The notes: generated from the letters alone by a model not told the origin. A stretch of 47,347 bases of DNA from Lysobacteraceae bacterium SCN 69-320 (GCA_001725155.1 MEFP01000023.1:1-47347); one strand, 5' to 3'. Numbered from the stretch's first letter, positions 25,131 to 34,121 are shown. Numbers and translations: made by a program.

Positions 25131-25889
25131 GTGGAGGCCAGAGTCAAGCAGAGCGCGACCGACCGGGCGCCGGCGATCGGCGCCGGCAGCGAGGCCAGCG
25201 GCTTCTGCGCGACCTGCGTCTTCGGCTCGGCCCTCACCCCGCACGGCATCGACCGCGCGCTGCTCGACGAACTGCAACTCGTGATGCGGCATGTCGGTCC
25301 GTTCCGCCGCGGCGCCGCGGTGTTCCGCGCCGGCGAGCCGTTCCGTGCGCTGTATGCGGTGCGCGGCGGCGTGATCAAGACGGTGTATGCCGGCAACGCC
25401 GGGCGCGAATACATCGCCGGTTTCCATCTGCCCGGCGAAATGGTCGGCCTTGCGGCCATCCATGCCGGACGCTTCCCGTGCGATGCGATTGCCGTCGATA
25501 CGGCCTATCTGTGCCGCTTCGAATTCCGTTCGCTGTCCGCGCTGACCGCGCGCGCGCCGGCGGTGCAGGAACAGCTGTTCCGCCTGCTGAGCCGCGACAT
25601 CGGCAATGCGATCCTGCTGGCCGGCGATCATTCCGCCGACGAGCGCGTCGCGGCCTTCCTGATCCGGCTCGGTCGCCGTTTCGTGCTGCGTGGCTGTTCG
25701 GCCAGCGAGTTCCGCCTGCCGATGGGGCGGCGCGACATCGCCAATCATCTGGGCCTGGCGCCGGAAACCGTGAGCCGCGCCTTCGGCCGCCTGCAGCAGC
25801 AGGGCTGGATCCGCGTGCGCGAGCGCAACGTGAGCCTGCTGCGCAACGACGAACTGCTGCGCCTGGCCGGAGCATTGCTGCCGGCCTGA
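25131..25889 (+). CDS. FNR/ANR-type Crp family regulator with altered cysteine set
   Basis: The 252-aa protein has a Crp/Fnr cyclic-nucleotide-like sensor fold (about 50-170) and a C-terminal helix-turn-helix with E212-TV-S215-R216, the residues FNR uses to read TTGAT half sites. Canonical FNR needs four Cys for [4Fe-4S]. Here two N-terminal Cys remain (C26, C29); the third position, expected six residues later, is L35; C128 matches FNR C122; an extra C117 lies close by. The cluster may be rebuilt with C117 or lost, as in Dnr. Matching boxes precede usp, norB and nirK. It is divergent from usp. Confidence 0.92.
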   Translation: MEARVKQSATDRAPAIGAGSEASGFCATCVFGSALTPHGIDRALLDELQLVMRHVGPFRRGAAVFRAGEPFRALYAVRGGVIKTVYAGNAGREYIAGFHLPGEMVGLAAIHAGRFPCDAIAVDTAYLCRFEFRSLSALTARAPAVQEQLFRLLSRDIGNAILLAGDHSADERVAAFLIRLGRRFVLRGCSASEFRLPMGRRDIANHLGLAPETVSRAFGRLQQQGWIRVRERNVSLLRNDELLRLAGALLPA

Positions 25890-25970
25890 GCGGCGCGGCG
25901 ATTCGCCGCAGCCGGCAATCGCCTGATCGAACACGACTGTCGCGGGCCCGCCGGTGCAACCGGACGAGGC

Positions 25971-25984
25971 TTGACTTGGATCAT
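25971..25984. promoter_or_regulatory. FNR/Dnr-type box upstream of norB
   Basis: TTGAC-TTGG-ATCAT matches eight of ten consensus positions. It is centred 64.5 bp upstream of the norB ATG, the same distance as the perfect box before usp and within one base of that before nirK. Confidence 0.65.
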
Positions 25985-26041
25985 CGCTTTCCGCGACCGG
26001 CAATCGCAGGCTGCGTTTTTCCATGGCCGCGAATTAGTCAC

Positions 26042-28327
26042 ATGTCCACGACCAAACGCCTCTGGATCGCACTCGGCACCTTGCTTGCCGTCACCTTCGC
26101 CACCTTGCTCTGGATCGGTGGCGGCATCTATCAACAGGCTCCACCCTTGCCCGAACGCGTCGTCGCCGAAGGCGGGCAGACCGTGTACACGCGCGCCGAC
26201 ATCGAACGCGGCCGCCAGGTCTGGCAAAGCATGGGCGGCCATCAGGTCGGCTCGGTCTGGGGCCACGGCGCGCTGGTCGCGCCGGACTGGACCGCCGACT
26301 GGATACACCGCGAATCGCAGGCCCTGCTCGACGTCTGGGCGCAGCGCGACAGCAACCGCCGCTACGCCGATCTCGACGAGCCGGCGCAGGCGGCGCTGGC
26401 CGTGCGTCTGCGCAAGGAGGTGCGCACCAACACCTACGATGCGGCGAGCAAGACCCTGCAGGTGTCGGCCGACCGTGCTGCGGCGATCGAACACGTCGCC
26501 GGACACTACGTGAGCCTGTTCGGTGACGATCCGGCCACTGCTGACCTGCGCGGAACCTATGCGCTGCGCGACCGCACGGTCGACACGGCCGAACATCGCC
26601 GCGCGATGGCCGGCTTCTTCTTCTGGACCGCCTGGGCCGCGACTGCGCAGCGTCCCGGCGCCGAGGTCAGCTACACCAGCAACTGGCCCTACGATCCGCT
26701 CGTCGGCAATACACCGACCAGCGACGCGTTTCTCTGGAGCGTGTTCAGCGTGCTGTTCATGATCGCCGGCATCGGCCTGCTGGCCTGGCACTACGCGGTC
26801 TGGCACGGCAAGGAAAAGCCGCTGACGCCGCCGGCCGTGGACCCGATGTCGCTGATCACGATCACTCCGTCGATGCGTGCGACCGCGAAGTATTTCTGGA
26901 TCGTCATCGCCTTGTTCCTGACCCAGATCCTGCTCGGTGCGATCACCGCGCACTACCAGGTCGAGCGCGATTTCTACGGCATGGAGCTGTCGAGCATCCT
27001 GCCGTATTCGCTGACCCGCTCCTGGCATACGGAGCTGGCCGTACTGTGGATCGCGACGGCCTGGCTCGGCACCGGCCTGTACATCGCGCCAGCCGTCTCG
27101 GGACACGAGCCGCGCTTCCAGCGCCTGGGCGTGAACCTGCTCTGGGTCTGCCTGCTGATCATCGTCGTCGGCGCGTTCGCCGGCCAATGGTTCGCGGTCA
27201 TGCAGAAGCTCGGCCTCGAACACAATTTCTGGTTCGGTCACCAGGGCTGGGAATTCGTCGACCTCGGCCGCTTCTGGCAGCTCTTCCTGTTCATCGGCCT
27301 GGTGCTCTGGCTCGTGCTCATGGGCCGCGCGCTGTGGCCGGCGCTGCGCCGCCGCGACGATCTCGCCTCCATCGTTGCGCTGCTGTTCCTGTCCACGGTC
27401 TGCATCGCCGCGTTCTATGCGGCCGGCCTGATGTGGGGCGAGCACAGCCATCTGTCCATCGTCGAATACTGGCGCTGGTGGGTCGTGCATCTGTGGGTCG
27501 AGGGCTTCTTCGAAGTGTTCGCCGTCGCGGTGGTCTCGTTCCTGTTCGTCAAGCTCGGTCTCGTGCGCGCACGCACGGCGACGGTCAACGTGCTGTTCGC
27601 GACCATCGTGTTCATGGCCGGCGGCGTGCTCGGCACCTTCCATCATCTGTACTTCGCCGGCACGACGACCGCGGTCATCGCGCTCGGTGCCTCGTTCTCG
27701 GCGCTGGAAGTCGTGCCGCTCGCGCTGATCGGCCTCGAAGCGCACGAGACCTGGTCGCACGGCCGCGCGACGCCGTGGATGCAGCGCTATCGCTGGCCGA
27801 TCCTGTTCTTCCTCGCCGTGTCGTTCTGGAACCTCGTCGGTGCCGGCCTGTTCGGTTTCCTGATCAACACGCCGCTGGCGCTGTACTACATGCAGGGACT
27901 GAACCTCACGCCGCTGCACGGACACACGGCGCTGTTCGGCGTGTACGGCATGCTCGGCCTGGGGCTGATGCTGGTCTGCCTGCGCGGTCTGCGCGCCGAC
28001 CAGCCGTGGGCCGAAGGCTGGCTGCGCGGCGCGTTCTGGTCGATGAACATCGGGCTGTCGCTGATGGCGCTTCTGACCTTGCTGCCGCTGGGCGTGCTGC
28101 AGCTGTCGGCCGTGCTCGAACACGGCTACTGGCAGGCGCGTTCGGCCGAGTTCATGAACCAGCCCATCGTGCATCTGCTGGTCTGGATGCGCGTGCCCGG
28201 CGACACCTTGTTCGCGGTCGGCGCGCTGCTGTTCGCCGGCTTCGTCGCCAGACTGTGGCTGGTTCGCGGCCGTAGCCGCTCAGCGACGGCGCCGGTCGGC
28301 CCGGCGCTGCCGGAAGCCGAGTCATGA
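26042..28327 (+). CDS. norB: Quinol-dependent nitric oxide reductase (qNor)
   Basis: It reduces nitric oxide to nitrous oxide at the inner membrane with electrons from quinol. At 761 aa it has the qNor length: an N-terminal helix and hydrophilic domain (about 35-225, the part fused from NorC without a haem motif), then about 12 helices of the haem-copper oxidase fold. Haem-ligand histidines lie in the SRSWHTELAVLW-like segment (H328) and HGHTALFG (about 626-628). The non-haem iron site is H483, H534, H535 with Glu487/Glu491. It overlaps nnrS by ATGA. No norD/norQ genes are nearby, as usual for qNor. Confidence 0.95.
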   Translation: MSTTKRLWIALGTLLAVTFATLLWIGGGIYQQAPPLPERVVAEGGQTVYTRADIERGRQVWQSMGGHQVGSVWGHGALVAPDWTADWIHRESQALLDVWAQRDSNRRYADLDEPAQAALAVRLRKEVRTNTYDAASKTLQVSADRAAAIEHVAGHYVSLFGDDPATADLRGTYALRDRTVDTAEHRRAMAGFFFWTAWAATAQRPGAEVSYTSNWPYDPLVGNTPTSDAFLWSVFSVLFMIAGIGLLAWHYAVWHGKEKPLTPPAVDPMSLITITPSMRATAKYFWIVIALFLTQILLGAITAHYQVERDFYGMELSSILPYSLTRSWHTELAVLWIATAWLGTGLYIAPAVSGHEPRFQRLGVNLLWVCLLIIVVGAFAGQWFAVMQKLGLEHNFWFGHQGWEFVDLGRFWQLFLFIGLVLWLVLMGRALWPALRRRDDLASIVALLFLSTVCIAAFYAAGLMWGEHSHLSIVEYWRWWVVHLWVEGFFEVFAVAVVSFLFVKLGLVRARTATVNVLFATIVFMAGGVLGTFHHLYFAGTTTAVIALGASFSALEVVPLALIGLEAHETWSHGRATPWMQRYRWPILFFLAVSFWNLVGAGLFGFLINTPLALYYMQGLNLTPLHGHTALFGVYGMLGLGLMLVCLRGLRADQPWAEGWLRGAFWSMNIGLSLMALLTLLPLGVLQLSAVLEHGYWQARSAEFMNQPIVHLLVWMRVPGDTLFAVGALLFAGFVARLWLVRGRSRSATAPVGPALPEAES

Positions 28328-29559
28328 AAGCGCCGTCGGGCGGCTTCGCGCCGACCGAGGCGGCAGCCCTGCTCGCGAGCGCGCCGCACCGGCTGATGTT
28401 CTTCGCCGGTGCGGCCAGCGTGCTGCTGTCGATGATCTGGTGGACAGGCGTGTTGCTGGTCCAGGCGCGCGGCGGCAACGTCGCGACGCCGCTGCCGCCG
28501 GCCTGGCTGCATGCGGCATTGGCCCAGTACGGCATGCTGCCGCCTTTCATCTTCGGTTTTCTGCTGACCGTGTTTCCGCGCTGGCTCGGTCAGCCGGCGC
28601 TGACGCGGCGCAGCTATGTGCCGGTATTCGCCGGCGTCATGGGCGGCTATCTGCTCTCGCTGGTCGGCGCGGTCGGGTCGGCGCCGCTGCTCGCGCTGGG
28701 CTTCAGCGCGATTCTCGCGGGCTGGCTGTTCGGCGTGTACCAGCTGGCCGGCGTGCTGCGCCGTGCCGGCCGGCGCGACCTGCATGCGCTGTCGTGCCTG
28801 GCCGCGCTGAGTGTCGGCGCGCTCGGCGTCGCCCTGTTCTGCGGCGCGCTCTGGGGGCTGCTGCCGCCGGCCGCGGCCTGGTTCAGCGGCCGCATGGCCG
28901 CGCTGCTGTTTCTGCTGCCGGTCTATTTCACGGTCTGCCACCGCATGATTCCGTTCTTCAGCGGCGTCATCGTCGGGCCGGCCTACCGCTCGTTCCGTCC
29001 GGTCTGGATCCTGCCGGTAGTCTGGGGGCTGCTCGTTGCGCATGTCGCGCTCGATGCGTTCGGCCTCGCCGGCTGGCTATGGCCGGTCGACGGACTGCTC
29101 GCCGCGCTGTTCGCACTGCATGCGCTGCGCTGGCAGCCGTGGCTGTGCCGGCGTGCGGGGCTGCTGCTCGTGCTGCATCTGGCCTTCGCCTGGCTGCCGC
29201 TGGCCTTCAGCCTGTTCGCTCTGCAGAGCGCCGGCTTCGCGCTGTACGGCTCCGACGCCTGGGGCCGCGCACCGCTGCATGCGCTGACCATCGGCTTCTT
29301 CGGCTCCATGCTCGTGGCCATGGTCACGCGCGTCTCGCAGGGGCATTCGGGCCGGCCGCTGGAAATGGGGCCCACGGCCTGGTTCGCCTTCGCCGGCGTG
29401 CAGCTCGTCGCGGTGCTGCGCATCGCGGCGCAATGGCTGCCGTCGGCGCCGGTCTGGATGGCGGTCGCCGCCGTGGGCTGGCTGCTTGCGTTTCTGCCCT
29501 GGGTCGTGCGCTATGTGCGGATCTACTGGCGTCCGCGCGTGGACGGCAATCCGGGTTGA
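28324..29559 (+). CDS. nnrS: NnrS family haem/copper membrane protein
   Basis: The 411-aa protein has about 12 transmembrane helices and the NnrS marks PPFIFGFLLTVFPRWLGQP, CHRMIPFFSG and HALTIGFFGSMLVAMVTRVSQGHSGR. NnrS proteins bind haem and copper and reduce nitrosative stress, probably by protecting iron proteins from forming iron-nitrosyl complexes. The start overlaps the norB stop by four bases, so it is made together with the NO reductase. This fits a detoxification role during denitrification. Confidence 0.93.
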   Translation: MKAPSGGFAPTEAAALLASAPHRLMFFAGAASVLLSMIWWTGVLLVQARGGNVATPLPPAWLHAALAQYGMLPPFIFGFLLTVFPRWLGQPALTRRSYVPVFAGVMGGYLLSLVGAVGSAPLLALGFSAILAGWLFGVYQLAGVLRRAGRRDLHALSCLAALSVGALGVALFCGALWGLLPPAAAWFSGRMAALLFLLPVYFTVCHRMIPFFSGVIVGPAYRSFRPVWILPVVWGLLVAHVALDAFGLAGWLWPVDGLLAALFALHALRWQPWLCRRAGLLLVLHLAFAWLPLAFSLFALQSAGFALYGSDAWGRAPLHALTIGFFGSMLVAMVTRVSQGHSGRPLEMGPTAWFAFAGVQLVAVLRIAAQWLPSAPVWMAVAAVGWLLAFLPWVVRYVRIYWRPRVDGNPG

Positions 29560-29565
29560 GGAGTC

Positions 29566-29955
29566 ATGGTCGAGTTCTACCTGCAGATCAAGTTCGTCCA
29601 CATCGCCGCGGTCATCGCCTCGGGCAGCCTGTTCGGCCTGCGCGGGCTGCTGATGCTCGCGGGCTCGCCCTGGAGCCAGCATGCACTGCTGCGATACATG
29701 AGCTACGCCATCGACACGACCCTGCTGACCGCGGCGCTGATGCTGACCACGATCATCCGCCAGTACCCGGGCGCGCAGTCCTGGCTCACGGTCAAGGTGC
29801 TGTGCCTCGTCGTCTACATCGTGCTCGGCACGTTCGCGCTGAAACGCGGCCGCACCTACCGCGCGCGCCTGGCCTGCTTCATCGCGGCGATCACGGTCTA
29901 TCTGTTCATCGTCAGCGTCGCGCGGGCGCACAGTCCCTGGGGCTGGTTCGCCTGA
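29566..29955 (+). CDS. SirB2 family membrane protein
   Basis: The 129-aa protein has four transmembrane helices and the SirB2 pattern: FVHIAAVIASGSLFGLRG, SYAIDTTLLTAALML, VKVLCLVVYIVLGTFALKRG. The conserved His near the N-terminus (H12) and the Asp in helix 2 are present. Function is unproven; the family often lies near nor and nnrS genes. It follows nnrS by six bases and a strong hairpin follows its stop, so norB-nnrS-sirB2 is probably one operon. Confidence 0.9.
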   Translation: MVEFYLQIKFVHIAAVIASGSLFGLRGLLMLAGSPWSQHALLRYMSYAIDTTLLTAALMLTTIIRQYPGAQSWLTVKVLCLVVYIVLGTFALKRGRTYRARLACFIAAITVYLFIVSVARAHSPWGWFA

Positions 29956-29972
29956 GCGGAGGCTCGGCGAAG

Positions 29973-30003
29973 CGGCCCGCGCCGGCGTACGCAGCGCGGG
30001 CCG
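29973..30003 (+). terminator. Hairpin after the norB-nnrS-sirB2 operon
   Basis: A 10-bp perfect stem CGGCCCGCGC / GCGCGGGCCG encloses an 11-nt loop, starting 18 bp after the sirB2 stop. No T-tract follows, so it may terminate weakly or protect the 3' end. Confidence 0.6.
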
Positions 30004-30293
30004 GTGCTGCCGCCACGCCGAACTCGGGCGGGAGCTGCCTGCCGACTCGCGTCATCTGATCGCGTCGCGGGGCGGTCCGCGGCCGGCAGTCGCCGGTCGG
30101 CAGCGGTGCCGTGCGTGCGGCAGCGCGACCTTTTTGCGTGCCGCTGCAATGGCCTGCATGACGAATCCTGTCTGAGCCGACAACGAAGGCGCGGGCGGGC
30201 ACGCCGAAGCGACGACAACCTGCGTGACCTGTGAGCTGCATAGTTCTGTAGGGCTGGCAGCGTCGGACTCACCACCGCAAGGGGAGAGCCCAC
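30004..30293. other. Intergenic region upstream of the desaturase gene
   Basis: No gene is supportable here. GGGGAGAG just before 30294 is the ribosome binding site of the desaturase gene. No FNR-type box was found, which suggests that pair is outside the denitrification regulon. Confidence 0.4.
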
Positions 30294-31358
30294 ATGTCAC
30301 GGGTACGCGACGACATTTCCTCGAAACTTCATCCGCTCGCCGACTGGATCGTCACGGTCATTTCCGGTTGTCCCGCCAGGCATCACGTCGAGCGTTCCTG
30401 GTCGCCGGCGATGCTGGTGAGTGTTTCCTTCGCCTGGCTGGCCGCCGGCGCGGCCTGCCTGTATGCGGCCTCGCTGCCGATCGCGATGTTCTGGTGCGTC
30501 GCCGCATTCGTGGTCGGCAGCATCGTCTCCACCGGCGCCGTGCGCTATATGCAGACCGTGCTGATGCACTACGCAGCGCACAATGCGCTGTTTCGGACGA
30601 GGCAGGCCAATCTCCGGTACTCGGCGATCGTGTCGGCGCTGTTCATGCTGCCGTCGCCGGAGGATTACCACCGCGAGCACGTGCGCGAGCACCACCGCAC
30701 ACTGCAGATGTTCGCCACGCGCGGGGATCCCGATGCGGCGTTCCTGCTCGGCCTCGGCTTCGCGCCGGGCACGCCGCTGGCGAAGCAGCGGTGGCTGTTC
30801 TTCAAGACGCTTTTCAATCCGTTCTTTCACTGGGCGATGATCCGTTCGCGGATCGCCAGCGCGGCCGGACGCTCCCGCTCCGCAGCCGCGGCCGTCGTGC
30901 TGATGCTCGCCGCTCTGGGCGCGGCCGTCGTGCTCAATCCGGTGTTCGGCCTTGCCGTGCTGTTCGCGCTGTTTCCGCTCGCCGCCTGCGCCGCGCTGCT
31001 GCAGTTCCTGTCCGAGCATCTGTGGTTCGCCCCGCTCGTCGACGGCGAGCGCGCGCGGGAGCGCCTGATCCGGCTGTCGCACGCGCGGTTCTGCTGCGAT
31101 CCGCCGGCGTCTTCGGCACTCGGCTGGGCGATCTGGTGGCTGCGCCTGTTCTGCGTGCACCTGCCCGTGCGCGTGATGGTGCTCAACGGCGATCTGCCGC
31201 AGCACGACATGCATCACCTGCACCCGACGGAGGATTTCCAGACGTTCGGCGCCCAGCGCCGGGCGTTGAACGACGGTGGCGTCGCTACCCGCGAGTACTG
31301 GGGCTACGGCTCCGCAATGAACGCAGTCATGCAGCACATCGAAGGAGCAGCGCAATGA
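30294..31358 (+). CDS. Membrane fatty acid desaturase-like protein
   Basis: The 354-aa protein has four or more hydrophobic segments and the three His boxes of the membrane di-iron desaturase/hydroxylase family: HYAAH (92-96), H126-x2-H-x3-HH (126-134) and QHDMHH near 302-307. These ligate the diiron centre that inserts double bonds or hydroxyl groups into acyl chains using oxygen. The substrate is not evident; the short loop between boxes 1 and 2 and the Cys-rich tail differ from standard acyl-lipid enzymes. It overlaps the DUF2000 gene by ATGA. A partner reductase is not encoded here. Confidence 0.85.
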   Translation: MSRVRDDISSKLHPLADWIVTVISGCPARHHVERSWSPAMLVSVSFAWLAAGAACLYAASLPIAMFWCVAAFVVGSIVSTGAVRYMQTVLMHYAAHNALFRTRQANLRYSAIVSALFMLPSPEDYHREHVREHHRTLQMFATRGDPDAAFLLGLGFAPGTPLAKQRWLFFKTLFNPFFHWAMIRSRIASAAGRSRSAAAAVVLMLAALGAAVVLNPVFGLAVLFALFPLAACAALLQFLSEHLWFAPLVDGERARERLIRLSHARFCCDPPASSALGWAIWWLRLFCVHLPVRVMVLNGDLPQHDMHHLHPTEDFQTFGAQRRALNDGGVATREYWGYGSAMNAVMQHIEGAAQ

Positions 31359-31771
31359 ACTACGAGAACAACGAGCTGAAGACGGTGGTCGTGATCAAGG
31401 CCGGCATCCGGTCGTCCGAGGCGATCAACGCCGCCGTGCACCTGGCCCTGGGCCTGCCCGGCGAGTCGGCGGATCGCTTCCGCTTCGAGGACTACCGCCG
31501 CCGCGACGAGACCGTCGCGATGATCTCGACCTATCCGGTCATCGTGATGGCGTCGAAGTCCGACACTCACCTCGGGCGCTTCTTCGCCGAGTGCCGGGAG
31601 GCCGGCATCGACAGCAGGGCGTTCATCCGCACGATGATCGGTCCGTCCCTGGCCGAGCAGCTGCGGGCGACCGCGGCCGACGAGTCGCCGGACTATCTCG
31701 CCGTCGTGGCGTTCGGACCCAGCGATGTTCTGCGTCCGCTGACCAAGCGGTTCTCGCTGCTGCAGGATTGA
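31355..31771 (+). CDS. DUF2000 family protein (peptidyl-tRNA hydrolase II-like fold)
   Basis: The 138-aa protein shows DUF2000 marks: KTVVVIKAGIRSSEAINAAVHLALGL, YPVIVMASKSDTHLGRFFAEC and RAFIRTMIGPSLAEQ. The family adopts a Pth2-like alpha/beta fold, but no activity is established. The start overlaps the desaturase stop by four bases, so the two are translationally coupled, an unexpected pairing that hints at a joint pathway. The reading frame is complete and the downstream hairpin ends the unit. Confidence 0.85.
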   Translation: MNYENNELKTVVVIKAGIRSSEAINAAVHLALGLPGESADRFRFEDYRRRDETVAMISTYPVIVMASKSDTHLGRFFAECREAGIDSRAFIRTMIGPSLAEQLRATAADESPDYLAVVAFGPSDVLRPLTKRFSLLQD

Positions 31772-31783
31772 TCGGGTTGGCCT

Positions 31784-31821
31784 GCGCGCTCCGGATCGGG
31801 CGAAGCCCGGCCGGAGCGCGC
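31784..31821. terminator. Strong two-tier hairpin between convergent genes
   Basis: An 11-bp perfect stem GCGCGCTCCGG (31784-31794) / CCGGAGCGCGC (31811-31821) encloses a second stem CGGGC / GCCCG. It sits between the DUF2000 stop and the convergent ATPase stop, so it likely serves both directions. No T-tract is present. Confidence 0.7.
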
Positions 31822-31837
31822 GAGGCCCGCGCCGCCG

Positions 31838-33994
31838 TCAGGCCGGCTCGGCGTCGATCTCGGAGTTGCCGTAGGGATAAAGATGGTTGAACGGTTTGCG
31901 CAGGCTGATTTGCGCCGAGCGTATGCCGTTCAGAGAAAACGTCTGGTCGTTGGGGTCCTTTCCGACCGCCCGGGGCTTGTTGATGCCGAAGTCAAAGCCC
32001 TTCAGCGCCCCCGACACACCCTTGACCGTATTTTTGTTGTTCACGTGGTAAGCGAGACGGTATTTCTGACTCAGTTTTTCCATCTGCCTGTTGGTCTGCC
32101 TGACTTCGCCGATCGAGACTTCTTCCTTGCTCCTGATGCAGGCGCAGATCAGGATGCTGACCGCGAGCCGGTCGAAACGGTTCGTTACGGCCAGCGGCTC
32201 GTGGCCTTCTGCCCTCACCAGCAGGCTCGGGCCTTCGGTGTAGATTTCCGCGATGGGCCGGAACAGCTGTGCGGGACAGCGCAGCAGGTTGCCGGACTTG
32301 AACCGGCGATCGACGCCGAGCTTTTTTTGTTCTGCGTCGAGGAAGGCCGCGAGCGAGGAATGCGCGACGAGATACGCCGCACCCAGCAGCCGCTCGCGGG
32401 CCGTCTCGACGTTTTCTGCCTGCTTGAACGTACGCCCTCCATCGAACAGATCGCCGTAGAAGTCAAGAATGTGGCCGCCGTCGTCCGGCATCGGAACGCC
32501 GATCAGCCCGAGCTGGCGCAGACGGATCAGGGTTTCGAACTCGTCGTCGCCGACGCCGAAGGGGTTCGGCTGGTCGTCGGTTTCGAACGCTCTCAGCAGT
32601 GGGCGCGTCCGGTAGATCACATTGCAGCGGAACAGCTTCTTCAGCAGCGCCGTGCGGCGAATCGCAATTTTCTGGGACGAGTCGTCGAAGCCCGGCAGGA
32701 AAGAGGGCACCGAATACCGCAGGTGATCCTCGCACAGGATCTTGGCGCCCTTCTCGATGGCGATGCGGACCTCAGCGGGCCGGCGCACCATCGCAAGTTC
32801 GGATATCTGCCGCCCGATTTCGACGACGCACCGTGGGTAAGGCAGCGAGTGGCGCAGAACGCGGTCGAGCGCTTTTTCGCCGGCGACGGTCTCGCCGTCG
32901 CGAAAAAACGCCGAGAGGCGCACTTCACGACTGCCAGCGGGCGTCATTTTCTGCTGCTTCATCCAGAGGTCGATGTTCGCCTCGAATACGGCTTGCAGCT
33001 CGTCGGAGGTGTAGTGCAGGTTGAGGACGTATTCCTTCAGCTGGGCCTTGGCTTTGGTGCGGCTCTCGATTTCTCCGCGCGCCGTGGCATAGGCCACGAT
33101 CCTGCCGCCGCTGCCGTTCCATAGCTGGACGAGGGCGTCGGCAAGACCGCACTGGATCGCGCTCCAGACTTCGACGGTATCGGCCGCCACTTTGTCTGCC
33201 TTCTCTCCGTCGTCTTCGCTCGAAGGCTGCGCCGGGGCGGCGCCGTTGCCGGCGGTGGCCGGACTGCTGAAATGTTCGGCCAGCGGCCGATTTTGCTCGT
33301 CGCAGAAAGCCTCGTCGATCGAGTCGATCAGGATGACGAAGCGCGATTCGCCCGGCAGCGCGCTGATGTTGATCTCCGACGCCGCGGTCGCAAGGCCGCG
33401 GAAATCCCCCTGACTGTTGACGAGGTTCTCGATGATCTGGCTGAGGAAGTCGCCTTTCGAACCTTCCGGGTAGAGATCCCAGACCTTGCCGACGAGCGCC
33501 CTGGTTTCCGGGCTGCCCGTCAGATAGCTCTTGAGGAATTCGTCCTTGATCGCGTTCGCCTTGTGTCGTTCGTACAGTTCCACCCGGGCCAGGCGGATGC
33601 GGGCCAGTGCGGCGATCAGGAAGTGGAACAGCGAGCACCAGGCGTCGGAGCTGCGGTAAGCCGACTGCTTCTTGAGCGGAATCCGGATCTTCCGCGCGCC
33701 GAGCAGGGTCGAGCGTCCGCCGACGCTGTCGGTCGCATACGACGCGAATACCAGCTTGAGGGTGGCCTCGTATTCCTTGAGCAGTGCCTCTTTGCAGCGC
33801 AGCAGCAGCGTCTTTCCCGATCCTTTCGAACCGACCAGCATGTAAGGGGCGCCAATCAGTTCGGACTCGGGATCGCGGACCTCGTGCGCGGGCACGAAAT
33901 TCCGGATTTCCTTCGGCCCGAAAAGATGCGTCATCACCTCCTTCAGATTGTTGAAATTGATGACGCCGGCGTCGTTCGTCCACGGTCTCAACAT
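31838..33994 (-). CDS. Stand-alone P-loop ATPase (Sll1717-like), possibly defence-related
   Basis: The 718-aa protein has Walker A in MLVGSKGSGKTLLLR (K61) and Walker B FVILIDSIDEAF near 218-229, followed by an acidic insert and a long helical C-terminal region, the layout of large single-protein ATPases annotated as Sll1717 family. No effector domain is obvious. Codon choice is visibly more AT-rich than flanking genes (runs such as TTTTTTTG, many Lys and Asn codons), and it has its own AT-rich promoter, both signs of acquisition. The start at 33994 removes a 15-residue extension; GGGGGTGAG precedes it. A phage-defence role is only inference. Confidence 0.8.
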   Translation of the reverse strand: MLRPWTNDAGVINFNNLKEVMTHLFGPKEIRNFVPAHEVRDPESELIGAPYMLVGSKGSGKTLLLRCKEALLKEYEATLKLVFASYATDSVGGRSTLLGARKIRIPLKKQSAYRSSDAWCSLFHFLIAALARIRLARVELYERHKANAIKDEFLKSYLTGSPETRALVGKVWDLYPEGSKGDFLSQIIENLVNSQGDFRGLATAASEINISALPGESRFVILIDSIDEAFCDEQNRPLAEHFSSPATAGNGAAPAQPSSEDDGEKADKVAADTVEVWSAIQCGLADALVQLWNGSGGRIVAYATARGEIESRTKAKAQLKEYVLNLHYTSDELQAVFEANIDLWMKQQKMTPAGSREVRLSAFFRDGETVAGEKALDRVLRHSLPYPRCVVEIGRQISELAMVRRPAEVRIAIEKGAKILCEDHLRYSVPSFLPGFDDSSQKIAIRRTALLKKLFRCNVIYRTRPLLRAFETDDQPNPFGVGDDEFETLIRLRQLGLIGVPMPDDGGHILDFYGDLFDGGRTFKQAENVETARERLLGAAYLVAHSSLAAFLDAEQKKLGVDRRFKSGNLLRCPAQLFRPIAEIYTEGPSLLVRAEGHEPLAVTNRFDRLAVSILICACIRSKEEVSIGEVRQTNRQMEKLSQKYRLAYHVNNKNTVKGVSGALKGFDFGINKPRAVGKDPNDQTFSLNGIRSAQISLRKPFNHLYPYGNSEIDAEPA

Positions 33995-34093
33995 CTCACC
34001 CCCCCCGTCAGGTTCCTGTCGTGCCGATGCGTGCCGCATGGTGCCGGCCGTGTCTCCGGTATGGCCGTCGTGCTGAGTGCGGATCGAACCGGA

Positions 34094-34121
34094 TATATAT
34101 TTTTTCCGGCAATGCTTGCAA
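34094..34121 (-). promoter_or_regulatory. Sigma70-like promoter of the ATPase gene
   Basis: On the minus strand a TTGCAA (-35, 34116-34121) and TATATA (-10, 34094-34099) are separated by 16 bp, in an AT-rich island within high-GC DNA. The start codon lies about 90 bp downstream. Confidence 0.65.

Noticed and set aside
25745-28174. Very long minus-strand open frame across norB
   Set aside because: It mirrors the norB codons (high-GC antisense frame); its translation is low-complexity Gln/Arg/His-rich and unlike any protein.
30004-30293. Riboswitch upstream of the desaturase gene
   Set aside because: No known riboswitch core could be matched; only a ribosome binding site is supportable.
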